Shown here piece by piece: positions 55,299 through 64,000 of a stretch of DNA of 64,000 bases (its first letter is position 1; each line of letters begins with the position of its first letter). Location: positions 6,602,001 to 6,666,000 of the forward strand of contig NZ_CP029426.2 in the NCBI RefSeq assembly GCF_002266435.3, in the 5' to 3' direction. A program made the position numbers and the translations under genes. Below the pieces are notes generated by a model that saw only the letters and a list, made by a program, of their open reading frames with translations, was not told the DNA's origin and ran no database searches. The stretch comes from Bradyrhizobium amphicarpaeae (GTDB lineage Bacteria > Pseudomonadota > Alphaproteobacteria > Rhizobiales > Xanthobacteraceae).

Positions 55299-56144
55299 AT
55301 GGTTACACGTCGTGATGTTGCATCGATTGTCGGGCTTGGCGCCATGACCGCGGCCGCGCTGGCTTCGCCGGCCGTGGCCCAGACCGCTGATCAGAACGAA
55401 TCGACCTTCGCCCGCATCCGCCGGACCAAGAAGATGCGGATCGGCGCGGTCGGCGGCGGCGCGCCCTATTACATGAAGGATCTCGCCAGCGGCCAGTGGA
55501 AGGGCTTTTACGTCGACATCGCCAAGGCACTCGCCGACGACATGGAGGCCGAGCTCGAGATCACCGAGACCACCTGGGGCAATTCGGTGCTCGACCTGCA
55601 GGCCAACAAGATCGACATCTTCTTCGGCCTCAACCCGACCCCGAAGCGCGCGCTGGTGGTCGATTTCTCGGTGCCCGTGTTCAACAACGCGTTCGGCATC
55701 CTTTGCAAGAAGGACTTCAAGCCGAAGAGCTGGGCCGAGCTGAACTCGCCCGACATCAAGATCGCGGTCGACCAGGGCTCCTCGCACGACCAGGTCGTCA
55801 GCCGCCTGACGCCGAAGGCGCAGATCACGCGGCTCAAGACCGCCGACGATGCCACCGCCGCACTGCAGACCGGCCGCGTCGACGCGCAGTGCCTGATCAC
55901 CATGCTGTCGCTGACCGTGCTGAAGAAGAACCCCTCGCTCGGCCAGCTCGTGCTGCCGACGCCGATCTTCGCGACGACCTCGAATGCCGGCTTCCGCCGC
56001 GAGACCGACAAGACCTGGCGCGACTACGTCAACACCTGGATCGACTTCAACAAAGGCCTCGGATTCATCCGCAACGCGATCATCACCAATATGGAGCTGG
56101 TGGGCGTAACGGAAGCGGACATTCCGCCGGGCGTTTCGCTGTAG
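55299..56144 (+). CDS. Polar amino-acid ABC transporter, substrate-binding protein
   Basis: This is a 281-residue periplasmic binding protein. ATG 55299 with a twin-arginine-like VTRRDVASIVGLGAMTAAAL leader is followed by cleavage after PAVAQ. Family-3 SBP features are RRTKKMRIGAVGGGAPYYMK, GFYVDIAKALADDMEAELEI and IFFGLNPTPKRALVVDFSVP. Possible specificity is an amino acid. The permease gene follows after a repeat element. A TTG at 55290 is also in frame but less likely. Confidence 0.88.
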   Translation: MVTRRDVASIVGLGAMTAAALASPAVAQTADQNESTFARIRRTKKMRIGAVGGGAPYYMKDLASGQWKGFYVDIAKALADDMEAELEITETTWGNSVLDLQANKIDIFFGLNPTPKRALVVDFSVPVFNNAFGILCKKDFKPKSWAELNSPDIKIAVDQGSSHDQVVSRLTPKAQITRLKTADDATAALQTGRVDAQCLITMLSLTVLKKNPSLGQLVLPTPIFATTSNAGFRRETDKTWRDYVNTWIDFNKGLGFIRNAIITNMELVGVTEADIPPGVSL

Positions 56145-56186
56145 GGTCTCGCAAACTTGGGGCAGTCTCGATCCGCGCACGCCGCT

Positions 56187-56314
56187 GCACCCCCTCCCCC
56201 GCTTGCGGGGGAGGGTCGGGGAGAGGGTGTTTCCGCCAGGAAGACTCCCCCAGAGGATAGAACCCTCACCCGGCGCTACGCGCCGACCTCTCCCGCAAGC
56301 GGGAGAGGTGCACC
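56187..56314. repeat. Palindromic repeat inside the ABC transporter operon (CCCCTCCCCCGC family)
   Basis: CACCCCCTCCCCCGCTTGCG with GGGGAGGGTCGGGGAGAGGG on the left side pair with ACCTCTCCCGCAAGCGGGAG and AGGTG at the right. It lies between the binding-protein stop and the permease start. It is related to 47466-47612. Confidence 0.75.
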
Positions 56315-56367
56315 GAGACCGCGGCTCGAGTTTTCCGTGCCATTTCGCGACTGAGGTCCAAAAAAAT

Positions 56368-57030
56368 ATGTATCAGTGGGACTTCGGCATCCTCTGGAGC
56401 TATCGCTGGCTCTTTCTCAACGGGCTCGGCGTCACCGTCGGCTTCACGATCGTCATCGTGGTGTGCGGGCTGCTGTTCGGCCTGCTTGGTGCCTTCGGTA
56501 CGCTCTCGCGCTTCAAGGCGTTGCGTCTTCTCGCGCTCACCTTCATCGAGGCGTTCCGCTGCACGCCGATCCTGGTGCAGCTGATCTGGTTCTATTACGC
56601 GCTGCCGATCCTCGCCGGCGTCGAGATGACGCCGATCACCGCCTCGGCCCTGGCGCTCTCGCTCTATGGCGGCTCGTTCTATTCCGAGATCATCCGCGGC
56701 GGCATCATCTCGATCGACAAGGGCCAGGCGGAAGCCGGCGCCGCACTCGGCATGACGCCCGGCCAGAGCATGCGGCGCATCGTGCTGCCGCAGGCGATCA
56801 AGCGCATGATCCCTGCGCTGATGAACCAGTCGATCATCCAGTTCAAGAACACCTCGCTGGTCTCTGTGCTTGCGGTACCCGATCTGGTCTATCAAAGTCA
56901 GGTCGCCGCCCATGACAGCTACCGGCCGCTGGAAACCTACACCGCCGTCGCGGTTGCCTATGCGGCGATCCTGATCCCGCTCACCATCCTGGTCCGGCGC
57001 GGCGAGAAGCGACTGGCGGTAGCCGAATGA
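56368..57030 (+). CDS. Polar amino-acid ABC transporter, permease (HisM/GlnP family)
   Basis: This is a 220-residue inner-membrane permease with 5 helices. It has the EAA loop [20 protein letters not shown] and [20 protein letters not shown] that contacts the ATPase. Start ATG 56368 after a run of A; a longer in-frame reading through the repeat is not convincing. Only one permease gene is present, so it would have to form a homodimer. It overlaps the ATPase gene by 4 bases. Confidence 0.92.
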   Translation: MYQWDFGILWSYRWLFLNGLGVTVGFTIVIVVCGLLFGLLGAFGTLSRFKALRLLALTFIEAFRCTPILVQLIWFYYALPILAGVEMTPITASALALSLYGGSFYSEIIRGGIISIDKGQAEAGAALGMTPGQSMRRIVLPQAIKRMIPALMNQSIIQFKNTSLVSVLAVPDLVYQSQVAAHDSYRPLETYTAVAVAYAAILIPLTILVRRGEKRLAVAE

Positions 57031-57821
57031 GCCAGACGCAAAAGATCGAGATCCGCAGCCTTCGCAAGAGTTTCGGCAGCAACGAGGTCCTGAAGAACAT
57101 CAATCTCGACGTCGCCAAGGGCGGCGTTGTCGCGCTGATCGGCCCGTCGGGCTCCGGCAAGTCGACGCTGCTCCGCTGCATCAATCTGCTGGTCGTGCCC
57201 GATGGCGGCAGCGTCCGCGTCGGCGACACAAGCTTCGCGTTCGGCGATGGCTCAAAGCTACCCGACGTGAAGACGCTGGCAAAATTCCGTGCCACCACCG
57301 GCATGGTGTTCCAGCATTTCAACCTGTTCCCGCACATGACGACGCTGCAGAATGTGATGGAGGGACCGGTCACGGTGCGCCGCATGGCCAAGCCCAACGC
57401 CGAGACGCTCGCCCGGGCGCAGCTCGCCAAGGTCGGCCTCGCCGAGAAGGCGGACCAATATCCGGCAACGCTCTCCGGCGGCCAGAAGCAGCGCGTCGCG
57501 ATCGCGCGTGCGCTCGCGATGGAGCCGGACGTGATGCTGTTCGACGAGGCGACCTCCGCACTCGATCCCGAACTCGTCGGCGAGGTGCTGAACGTGATCC
57601 AGCAACTGGCCTCCGAAGGCATGACCATGGTGATCGTGACGCATGAGATCGCCTTTGCCCGCGAGGTCGCCGACCGCCTCATCTTCATGCGCGACGGAAT
57701 CGTGGTCGAGGAAGGGCCGGCGCGGCAGGTGGTCGACAACCCAAAAGAAGCCGCCACACGCGCCTTCCTCAGCCATTTCCACCGCACCGGCGCGCTGCCG
57801 CCGGCCACAACGGCTTCGTGA
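57027..57821 (+). CDS. Polar amino-acid ABC transporter, ATP-binding protein
   Basis: This is a 264-residue ABC ATPase. Walker A is [18 protein letters not shown], the Q loop is [13 protein letters not shown], the signature is [17 protein letters not shown] and Walker B is [20 protein letters not shown], with the switch histidine in VTHEIAFA. It overlaps the permease by 4 bases and the SDR gene by 1 base. It energises import by the transporter at 55.3-57 kb. Confidence 0.95.
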   Translation: MSQTQKIEIRSLRKSFGSNEVLKNINLDVAKGGVVALIGPSGSGKSTLLRCINLLVVPDGGSVRVGDTSFAFGDGSKLPDVKTLAKFRATTGMVFQHFNLFPHMTTLQNVMEGPVTVRRMAKPNAETLARAQLAKVGLAEKADQYPATLSGGQKQRVAIARALAMEPDVMLFDEATSALDPELVGEVLNVIQQLASEGMTMVIVTHEIAFAREVADRLIFMRDGIVVEEGPARQVVDNPKEAATRAFLSHFHRTGALPPATTAS

Positions 57822-58576
57822 TGTCCAATATCAATCGCGTCTATCTCGTCACCGGTGCCGCCAGCGGCATCGGCCGCGCCACCGCTAGACTGCTCGCCGC
57901 GCCGGGCGTCGGTCTGCTGCTCCATACGCGCGCCAACGCAGAAGGGCTTCAAGCCACCGCCGCGGATGTCGAAGCGAAAGGCGCCGCGGCGGCAAGCTGC
58001 CTTGCCGATCTCGCGGAGGAGAGCGCGGCCACCGACGCCGTCGCCGCCGCGAAAGCCGCGTTCGGCCGGCTCGACGGATTGATCCTGGTCGGCGGCCATG
58101 CCCGCCGCGGCAGTGCGATCGGCACGCCGGCGGATCAGTTCCGGCAGGCGATGGACGAGTCCGCGCTGGCCTTCACGCGAATGGTCGCTGCCGCGCTTCC
58201 GCAGTTGCGCGCAGGGCAAGATGCACGGATCGTCGCCGTGTCCTCCTTCGTCGCGCACGCGATCCGGCCCGAATTCGCGCCCTTTGCCGCAACGGCCGCA
58301 AGCCGCGCCGCGCTGGAAGCGTTGGTGCGGCTGATCGCGATCGAGCTCGCGGGCGACGGCATCACCGTCAACGCGGTTGCGCCTGGCCTCATCGTCAAGG
58401 ACAAACCGAGCGAGAGCCGGCTGTCGCCCGAACAGATCGCCTCGACCGAGGCGCTGATCCCGATGCGCCGCCGCGGACGGCCGGAGGAGGTTGCCGAGAT
58501 CATCGCCTTCCTGGCATCCCCGAAGGCGTCTTACGTCACTGGCCAGGTCTGGCACGTCAATGGAGGCCTGACATGA
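57821..58576 (+). CDS. SDR-family protein lacking the catalytic tyrosine and lysine
   Basis: This is a 251-residue short-chain dehydrogenase/reductase. The coenzyme motif TGAASGIG (11-18) and the serine position ([10 protein letters not shown]141/S142) are present. Where YxxxK is expected the sequence reads [12 protein letters not shown] (T158, R162), so both catalytic residues are changed, and the segment before it has a small insertion. NAVAPG and the C-terminal [11 protein letters not shown] are normal. It overlaps the ATPase gene end and the enolase-superfamily gene start. ATG 57821 is chosen over GTG 57818. Confidence 0.85.
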   Translation: MSNINRVYLVTGAASGIGRATARLLAAPGVGLLLHTRANAEGLQATAADVEAKGAAAASCLADLAEESAATDAVAAAKAAFGRLDGLILVGGHARRGSAIGTPADQFRQAMDESALAFTRMVAAALPQLRAGQDARIVAVSSFVAHAIRPEFAPFAATAASRAALEALVRLIAIELAGDGITVNAVAPGLIVKDKPSESRLSPEQIASTEALIPMRRRGRPEEVAEIIAFLASPKASYVTGQVWHVNGGLT

Positions 58577-59700
58577 GCGAAGCGACCGTCGAACGCCTCA
58601 GGCTGTTCCTGATCGAGAGCCCGATCAAGATGGCGCGCCTGCAGGGCGTCGGCAACGTCAAGGGCACGGTGAAACGCGTGCTGATCGAGCTCACCGCGAG
58701 CGACGGCGTGGTCGGCTGGGGCGAAGCGGCACCGTGGGAGGTCTTTACGGGGACGCCGGAAGCCGCTTTCTCCGCGCTCGATATCTATTTAAGGCCCATC
58801 GTGCTCGGCAAGCCGGTGCGCCGCGTCCGCGCGCTGATGGCCGAACTCGATCGCGCGCTGGTCGGCCATGCCGAAGCGAAAGTCGCGATCGAAATGGCGC
58901 TGCTGGACATCGTCGGCAAATCGTCGGGACTCTCGGTCGCCGACCTGCTCGGCGGCCGGGTGCGCGACACCATTCCCCTCTCCTTCTCGATCGCCGATCC
59001 CGATTTCGCCGCCGATCTCGAACGCATGCGGAAAATGGTTCCGGACGGGAACGTGATCTACAAGGTCAAGACCGGCGTGAAGCCGCATCGCGAGGACCTC
59101 GAGCATCTCGAGGCGATCCGCAACGAGTTCGGCGACAAGGTCGACCTTCGCGTCGACTACAACCAGGCGCTGGCGACGTTCGGGGCCATCAAGATCCTGC
59201 GCGACGTCGAGCAGTTCGCACCGACCTTCATCGAGCAGCCGGTGCCGCGCAAATATCTCGACGTGATGACGCAGCTCACCGCGGCGCTGGAAACGCCCGT
59301 GCTTGCCGACGAAAGCTGCTTCGACCGCCGCGACATAATGGAAGTGGTGCGCCGCGAGGCAGCCGATGCCGTCTCGATCAAGCTGATGAAGGCCGGCGGC
59401 CTGTTCGAGGCACAGGCGATCATGGCCATCGCCGACATCGCCGGCCTGCCCGGCTATGGCGGCACGCTGTGGGAGGGCGGCATTGGGCTGGCCGCCGGCA
59501 CGCAGCTGATCGCGGCGACGCCGGGCATCTCGCTCGGCTGCGAATTCTACATGCCGCATCACGTGCTGACCGAGGACGTGCTGGAGGAACGCGTCGCCAA
59601 CCGCGGCGGCCATGTCGTTGTGCCCGATGGACCCGGCCTCGGTATTCGCGTCAGCGAAGCCTCTGTCCGCGGCAATGCGCGGGTGCTGGCGGAGGGGTAG
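58573..59700 (+). CDS. Mandelate racemase / muconate lactonizing enzyme family protein
   Basis: This is a 375-residue enolase-superfamily enzyme of the MLE subgroup (cycloisomerase, OSBS, dipeptide epimerase). The capping loop is [13 protein letters not shown]. The KxK pair is [10 protein letters not shown], metal ligands are in DYNQ, EQPVP and DES (PVLADESCF), and the opposite lysine is in SIKLMKAGG. The pattern fits MLE or dipeptide epimerase; the substrate cannot be chosen. It overlaps the SDR gene by 4 bases and belongs to the importer operon, so it likely acts on the imported compound. Confidence 0.88.
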   Translation: MSEATVERLRLFLIESPIKMARLQGVGNVKGTVKRVLIELTASDGVVGWGEAAPWEVFTGTPEAAFSALDIYLRPIVLGKPVRRVRALMAELDRALVGHAEAKVAIEMALLDIVGKSSGLSVADLLGGRVRDTIPLSFSIADPDFAADLERMRKMVPDGNVIYKVKTGVKPHREDLEHLEAIRNEFGDKVDLRVDYNQALATFGAIKILRDVEQFAPTFIEQPVPRKYLDVMTQLTAALETPVLADESCFDRRDIMEVVRREAADAVSIKLMKAGGLFEAQAIMAIADIAGLPGYGGTLWEGGIGLAAGTQLIAATPGISLGCEFYMPHHVLTEDVLEERVANRGGHVVVPDGPGLGIRVSEASVRGNARVLAEG

Positions 59701-59827
59701 TTTCCGTCATTCCGGGACGCGCAGCGGAGCATGCCGCCCCCGCGGCCCCGATCCTTCCCCTCAGGGAATCGGTATCGTATGGTCCGGCCAATCAAGCCCG
59801 AACCCACCGGGCCATCCGGAAACGCAT

Positions 59828-60247
59828 ATGTCTGATCCCGCCTGGTCGCTGCACTCCCGCCTGAAAGAGGACACCATCGACATCGGCGATCTGCCGCTGT
59901 CGAAGGTGCTGGTCATCAAGGACGCGCATTATCCCTGGCTGCTGCTGGTGCCGCGCCGCGCCGATGCGGTCGAGATCATCGATCTCGACGAGGTGCAGCA
60001 GGCGCAACTGATGACGGAGATCTCCCGCGTCTCGCGCGCGCTGAAGGAGATCACCAGATGCGACAAGCTCAATATCGCGGCGCTCGGCAACCTCGTGCCG
60101 CAGCTTCACGTTCATATCATCGCGCGCCGCACCAGTGACGCGGCCTGGCCGCGGCCGGTCTGGGGCGTGATGCAGCCCTTGGCGCATGACGCCGCCGAAG
60201 TTCAGAATTTCATCAGCGCACTTCGCCGCAAGATCTGGTTGGGTTGA
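59828..60247 (+). CDS. HIT family protein
   Basis: This 139-residue histidine-triad hydrolase has the motif QLHVHIIAR with H-x-H-x-I in place of the third histidine, as in some HIT proteins. It begins SDPAWSLHSRLKEDTIDIGD. ATG 59828 is chosen. It acts on nucleotide-like substrates by family. It begins 127 bases after the enolase-type gene, and the nudC gene follows after 9 bases. Confidence 0.85.
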   Translation: MSDPAWSLHSRLKEDTIDIGDLPLSKVLVIKDAHYPWLLLVPRRADAVEIIDLDEVQQAQLMTEISRVSRALKEITRCDKLNIAALGNLVPQLHVHIIARRTSDAAWPRPVWGVMQPLAHDAAEVQNFISALRRKIWLG

Positions 60248-60256
60248 AAGAAAATA

Positions 60257-61195
60257 ATGTCAGCATTCGACGCCTTTCCGCTGGGACAGCCGGCCTTCGT
60301 CACCAACATCCTCGATCGCGCCGCGCATCTGCGCCGCGACGACCAAAAGCTGTTCGCGATGGAGCAGAAGCCTTCCTCGCGCGCCTATGTCGTTTACCGC
60401 GACTCTCTGCTGGTAAAGCGCGAGGGCGACAAGATTCGCGCGCTACTCGGGATCGACGAGGCCCTGAAGTGCGGCGCCAATCCAGGCACGATCTTCCTGG
60501 GCTTGCGCGACGACGCCGCGATGTTCGGCATGGGCCTGTCGCAGGCGGCCGCCGAGAAGCTGGTGGGCCGCGAGGACTACACCGTGACCGAGCTGCGCGG
60601 CATGGCGATGCAGGGTGCGATCCCGCCCGAGGAGCTGTCGGCGATCGCGATGGCCAAGTCGATGGTCGGCTGGCACCAGCGCCACGGCTATTGCGCCAAT
60701 TGCGGCACGCGCAGCGCGATGAAGGAAGGCGGCTGGAAGCGCGAGTGTCCTTCCTGCAAGGCCGAGCATTTTCCGCGCACCGATCCGGTCGTGATCATGC
60801 ATGTCGCCTCCGGTGACAAGTGCCTGCTCGGCCGCCAGAAGCAGTTTCCGGCAGGGATGTATTCGTGCCTTGCCGGCTTCGTCGAGGCCGCCGAGACCAT
60901 CGAGGACGCGGTCCGCCGCGAGATCCTGGAAGAATCCGGCATTCGCTGCACCGACGTGCAGTATTACATGACCCAGCCCTGGCCCTATCCGTCGTCGCTG
61001 ATGATCGGTTGCAGCGCGCGGGCCGTGAGCGAGGACATCGTCGTCGATCACTCGGAGCTGGAGGATGCGCGCTGGTTCACGCGCGAGGAGGCGGCGCTGA
61101 TGCTGACGCGGACGCATCCGGACGGACTCGCAGGCCCGCATCCCTTCGCCATCGCCCATCATTTGCTCGGCCGCTGGGTACACGACAAGAGCTGA
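60257..61195 (+). CDS. nudC: NADH pyrophosphatase
   Basis: This is a 312-residue NudC that hydrolyses NADH/NAD and can remove NAD caps. The zinc ribbon is YCANCGTRSAMKEGG with ECPSCKAEHFPRTDP (four cysteines), and the Nudix box is GFVEAAETIEDAVRREILEE. The following YYMTQPWPYPSSLMIG matches the family motif SQPWPFP-type. It starts 9 bases after the HIT gene and precedes the PfkB kinase by 6 bases, suggesting an operon. Confidence 0.95.
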   Translation: MSAFDAFPLGQPAFVTNILDRAAHLRRDDQKLFAMEQKPSSRAYVVYRDSLLVKREGDKIRALLGIDEALKCGANPGTIFLGLRDDAAMFGMGLSQAAAEKLVGREDYTVTELRGMAMQGAIPPEELSAIAMAKSMVGWHQRHGYCANCGTRSAMKEGGWKRECPSCKAEHFPRTDPVVIMHVASGDKCLLGRQKQFPAGMYSCLAGFVEAAETIEDAVRREILEESGIRCTDVQYYMTQPWPYPSSLMIGCSARAVSEDIVVDHSELEDARWFTREEAALMLTRTHPDGLAGPHPFAIAHHLLGRWVHDKS

Positions 61196-61201
61196 CCGCC
61201 G

Positions 61202-62125
61202 ATGGCCGCATCCGGGATCGCGCCGCGCATCCTCTGCATCGGCATTCCCGTGCGCGACCTCACCTTTCGGGTCGAGGCCGTGCCCGCGCGCGGCAGCAAG
61301 GCCAACGCCAGCCATTTCGCAGAGATCTGCGGCGGCAACGCGCTCAATGCCGCGATCGCGATTGCGCGGCTCGGCGGCCGCGTCTCGTTTGCAGGCCCCA
61401 TGGGCGATGCGCGGGAGATGTCGAGCGGCTTCCTCCTCGCGCAGATGGCGCAGGAGGGCATCGACACCAGCCACATCGTGCGCATGCCTGATATGGCCAC
61501 GCCGGTTTCGGCGATCATGATCGAACCCTCGGGCGAACGGACGCTCACGATCTATCGCGATCCCGGCCTGTGGAGCGTGAGGCTACCCAATGCCGACGAA
61601 TTGCTGGCCGATTGCCGCGCCGTCCTCGTCGAAAGCCGTTGTGCCTCATTCTGCACGGATCTCTGCGCCGAGGCTCGGCGACGCGGCATTGCCGTCATCG
61701 TCGGCGTCGATCGCGCGATGTCCTTGCAGGACGGCCTGCTGACCTCCGCCTCGTATCTGCTGTTCGCCAGCGAGCAGGTGCGGGAGACCGCCGACATCGC
61801 CGATGACGGCATGGCGCTGCAACGCCTGGCCAGGCTGACGCCCGCCTTCCTTGCCGCGACCCGCGGTCCACTCGGTACCATCTGGCTGAACGAGGCGGGC
61901 GAGCTGGAGGAGACAGCGGCCTTCCCGGTCCAGGCGGTCGATACGCTCGGCGCCGGCGACGTCTTTCATGGCGCCTTCGCGCTTGGCCTCGCTGAGGGCG
62001 ACAACCTGCGGCGGGCGCTGCGCTTCGCCACGGCCGCCGCGGCCCTGAAATGCACCCGCCATGGCGGCGGCATGGCTGCACCCCAACGCATTGAAGTTGA
62101 AGAGTTTTTGCGCGAAAGGCCCTAG
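61202..62125 (+). CDS. PfkB family carbohydrate kinase
   Basis: This is a 307-residue ribokinase-type enzyme. It has the first signature region CGGNALNAAIAIARLGGRVS and the ATP/anion-hole motif DTLGAGDVFHGAFALGLAEG with the catalytic aspartate. The sugar substrate cannot be told. It starts 6 bases after nudC and may share its promoter. The gene is followed by the Lrp regulator after about 100 bases. Confidence 0.9.
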   Translation: MAASGIAPRILCIGIPVRDLTFRVEAVPARGSKANASHFAEICGGNALNAAIAIARLGGRVSFAGPMGDAREMSSGFLLAQMAQEGIDTSHIVRMPDMATPVSAIMIEPSGERTLTIYRDPGLWSVRLPNADELLADCRAVLVESRCASFCTDLCAEARRRGIAVIVGVDRAMSLQDGLLTSASYLLFASEQVRETADIADDGMALQRLARLTPAFLAATRGPLGTIWLNEAGELEETAAFPVQAVDTLGAGDVFHGAFALGLAEGDNLRRALRFATAAAALKCTRHGGGMAAPQRIEVEEFLRERP

Positions 62126-62222
62126 AGCAGATCCAGGGATGCGCCGAGACTATGGGCTTGCCGGGGAAAGATTTTCTCTATATGAGGGAAATCAGCCCGC
62201 TAAATGGAACAGAATTCTTCAA

Positions 62223-62732
62223 ATGACCGACGTCACCGTTCAGATCACCGAAACCAGCCGCCGCCTCGACGCCATCGACCGCAAGATCCTCATGGTGCTC
62301 CAGGAGGACGCCTCCCTGTCCGTCGCGGAGATCGGCGACCGCGTCGGCCTGTCCTCGACCCCCTGCTGGAAGCGCATCCAGCGGCTGGAGGCCGACGGCG
62401 TGATCATCAAGCGGGTGGCCCTCGTCGACCAGAACAAGATCGGGCTCGGCATCTCCGTGTTCGTCTCGGTGGAAAGCTCCGATCATTCCGACGCCTGGCT
62501 GAAGAAATTCGCCGAAGCCGTCAGCGCGATGCCAGAAGTGATGGAGTTCTATCGCATGGCCGGCGACGTCGACTACATGCTGCGCGTCGTGGTCGCCGAC
62601 ATGCAGGCCTATGACGTGTTCTACAAGAAGCTGATCAGCGCCGTGCCGCTGAAGAACGTCACCTCGCGCTTTGCGATGGAGAAGATCAAGTCCGTGACCA
62701 CGCTGCCGATCCCGGCGGTGGTGGCGGCCTGA
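62223..62732 (+). CDS. Lrp/AsnC family transcriptional regulator
   Basis: This is a 169-residue regulator. The helix-turn-helix is LDAIDRKILMVLQEDASLSV, AEIGDRVGLSSTPCWKRIQR; the RAM/Lrp effector domain has GISVFVSVESSDHSDAWLKK and AGDVDYMLRVVVADMQAYDV. It binds amino acids by family. It may control a nearby gene such as the divergent or neighbouring operons. Start ATG 62223. Confidence 0.92.
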   Translation: MTDVTVQITETSRRLDAIDRKILMVLQEDASLSVAEIGDRVGLSSTPCWKRIQRLEADGVIIKRVALVDQNKIGLGISVFVSVESSDHSDAWLKKFAEAVSAMPEVMEFYRMAGDVDYMLRVVVADMQAYDVFYKKLISAVPLKNVTSRFAMEKIKSVTTLPIPAVVAA

Positions 62733-62743
62733 TACACGATTAT

Positions 62744-62797
62744 TGTTTTGACGCGTTTTCTTCACGCGAACCGGCATCCACTTCGCTCGAAAACGCT
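62744..62797. repeat. Rhizobial intergenic repeat next to the kinase stop
   Basis: TTTTGACGCGTTTTCTTCAC, then GCGAACCGGCATCCACTTCG and CTCGAAAACGCT, is a motif I recognise as frequent between genes in Bradyrhizobium. It fills the gap between the Lrp regulator and the stop of the convergent histidine kinase. The number of copies elsewhere cannot be seen from this window. Confidence 0.55.
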
Positions 62798-64000
62798 TCA
62801 AGCCGGTTGAAACACCGGCAGCGTGACGTTGACGCGCGTACCTCCGCCGGAGGCCGCGGCAATCTCGATGGTTCCGCCATGCGCCTCGACCAGGCTGCGC
62901 ACCACCGCGAGGCCAAGGCCCGCGCCGCCGGTCGCGCGGTTGCGGGACTTCTCCAGGCGAAGAAACGGCTCCAGCACGGCTTGGCGATGATCGTCGGGAA
63001 TGCCCGGCCCCTCGTCGTCGATCGACACGACGACGGCACCGTCCTTCAACGCGGTCCCGACATGCGCGGCATGGCCATAGGCGAGCGCGTTGTCGATAAT
63101 GTTGGCGAGGATGCGCCGCAACGCCAGCCGGTCGCCGAGCACGACGGCATTCCGCGCGTGCGCATCCGTGACAAGATCGACCGGCGCGCCCTGAGCGCGA
63201 CGGTCGTGCACCTCGACGGCAACCAGCGCGGCAAGCTCGATCATTTCCTGTGACAGGCCGCCGGCGCCGGCACGCGTCGACAACAGCGCGTCGTCGAGCA
63301 GCCGGATCATGTCGTCGATATCGGCAACCGCCCGCTGCCGCTCGGCATCATCAGGGATGTGCTCGACCCGCAACCGCAGCCGTGTCGCGAAGGTCCTGAC
63401 ATCATGGGCGATGCCGCCCACCAACGTCATGCGTGCGCGCAGCATCTCGGCGAGCCGCCCCTGCAGGCGGTTGAACGCGGCGACGACGGCGCGGATTTCC
63501 GGCGCACTGCGCCGTGCGTCCGGAAGCGGCGGAGGATCGGCCGACAAGTCGACGCGATCGACCGCCGCAGCGAGTTGCGCCAGCGGTCGCGTCTCGCGCT
63601 GCATGACCAGCAATGCCAGCAGCGCCACGATCGAGCCGAACAGGCCGGCACCGAAGCCGACCGGCAGGCCGAACGGAGTGACCGGCAGGCGGGTATAGGC
63701 ATCGACGATCAGCATCTCGCCGCTGCGCAGGCCGATGCGGAATTCAATCGCGTTGGCCATCAGCCGCGCGATACGGGGAAACCAGCGGCTGGCGCGATGG
63801 TCCGGCGGCGACACGATCTCGACCGGGCGCCCCGCGAGACCCGCGGCATAGGTCTCACGCAATTCTTGCTGCTGCGGCGGCGTCTCGCCGCCGACCGGCG
63901 CACCGCCCGGTGCAATTCGAACTTTGAATTGCGGCGACGACACGGCATCAAGCACGGACTGCCGCTCGCCGGCGGCCGTGCGCTCGACCAGTGTCGCGAG
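62798..64000 (-). CDS. Sensor histidine kinase, N-terminal part outside the window
   Basis: At least 400 residues of a membrane kinase are visible and the frame is open to the right edge, so the start is outside. A sensor part is followed by a membrane helix (LPVGFGAGLFGSIVALLALL), a HAMP domain (TRPLAQLAAAVDRVDL), a DHp domain with the phosphorylated histidine in GGIAHDVRTFATRL, and a catalytic domain with NIIDNALAYG (N), DEGPGIPDD (G1) and GGAGLGLAVVRSLVE (G2). The partner regulator would lie to the right. The stop is followed by a rhizobial repeat. Confidence 0.9.
   Translation of the reverse strand, partial: LATLVERTAAGERQSVLDAVSSPQFKVRIAPGGAPVGGETPPQQQELRETYAAGLAGRPVEIVSPPDHRASRWFPRIARLMANAIEFRIGLRSGEMLIVDAYTRLPVTPFGLPVGFGAGLFGSIVALLALLVMQRETRPLAQLAAAVDRVDLSADPPPLPDARRSAPEIRAVVAAFNRLQGRLAEMLRARMTLVGGIAHDVRTFATRLRLRVEHIPDDAERQRAVADIDDMIRLLDDALLSTRAGAGGLSQEMIELAALVAVEVHDRRAQGAPVDLVTDAHARNAVVLGDRLALRRILANIIDNALAYGHAAHVGTALKDGAVVVSIDDEGPGIPDDHRQAVLEPFLRLEKSRNRATGGAGLGLAVVRSLVEAHGGTIEIAAASGGGTRVNVTLPVFQPA

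Overview
The window looks like chromosome of an alphaproteobacterium of the Bradyrhizobium type (Nitrobacteraceae). The reasons are high GC with strong third-position G/C bias, the gene order rpmH-rnpA-yidC-engB-argB-dapD-dapE and dnaX-ybaB-recR next to the SRP RNA, a BA14K-type small secreted protein, possible Irr (ICE) boxes ahead of a TonB receptor, a possible CtrA-type promoter, and many families of intergenic palindromic repeats. The genus is my inference; I could not run a search.

Layout. 1-6 kb: a partial TonB-dependent siderophore receptor, a DapA-family aldolase facing a GlcD-like FAD oxidase with its GntR regulator, an EamA exporter and two very small genes. 6-9.7 kb: a YgiQ radical SAM protein and an Rrf2 regulator paired with a methyltransferase. 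9.7-12.3 kb: an accessory patch of lower GC and sparse coding, holding an unrecognised two-gene unit (a coiled-coil membrane protein ending in a Cro/C1-like domain, and a small exported protein). 12.3-16.2 kb: a two-component styrene/indole-type flavin monooxygenase, its divergent LysR regulator and an LLM flavin oxidoreductase. 16.2-22 kb: small conserved genes, then a Wzz-like / GH5 glycosidase / Wzy-like polysaccharide operon. 22-33.4 kb: accessory metabolism (truncated LysR, MFS carrier, Zn-type dehydrogenase with a methyltransferase, PhyH oxygenase, and a Bug solute-binding protein / acyl-CoA synthetase / enoyl-CoA hydratase operon facing an IclR regulator).

33.4-55.2 kb is mostly housekeeping: queD, tRNA-Arg(ACG), an orphan histidine kinase, rpmH-rnpA-yidC-engB, argB, dapD, dapE, truA, fmt, def, rmuC, ampG, recR, ybaB, dnaX and the SRP RNA. 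It is interrupted by at least ten palindromic repeats; two lie in direct orientation around a small GIY-YIG nuclease gene. 55.3-62.7 kb is a polar amino-acid ABC importer run together with a non-canonical SDR and an enolase-superfamily enzyme, then HIT, NudC, a PfkB kinase and an Lrp regulator. The window ends inside a second histidine kinase.

The observations I rate highest are the 10.0-11.9 kb two-gene unit, the GIY-YIG gene bracketed by direct repeats, the 24-bp-phased CtrA-like sites between def and rmuC, and the exact operator-like palindrome that includes the Rrf2 start codon.
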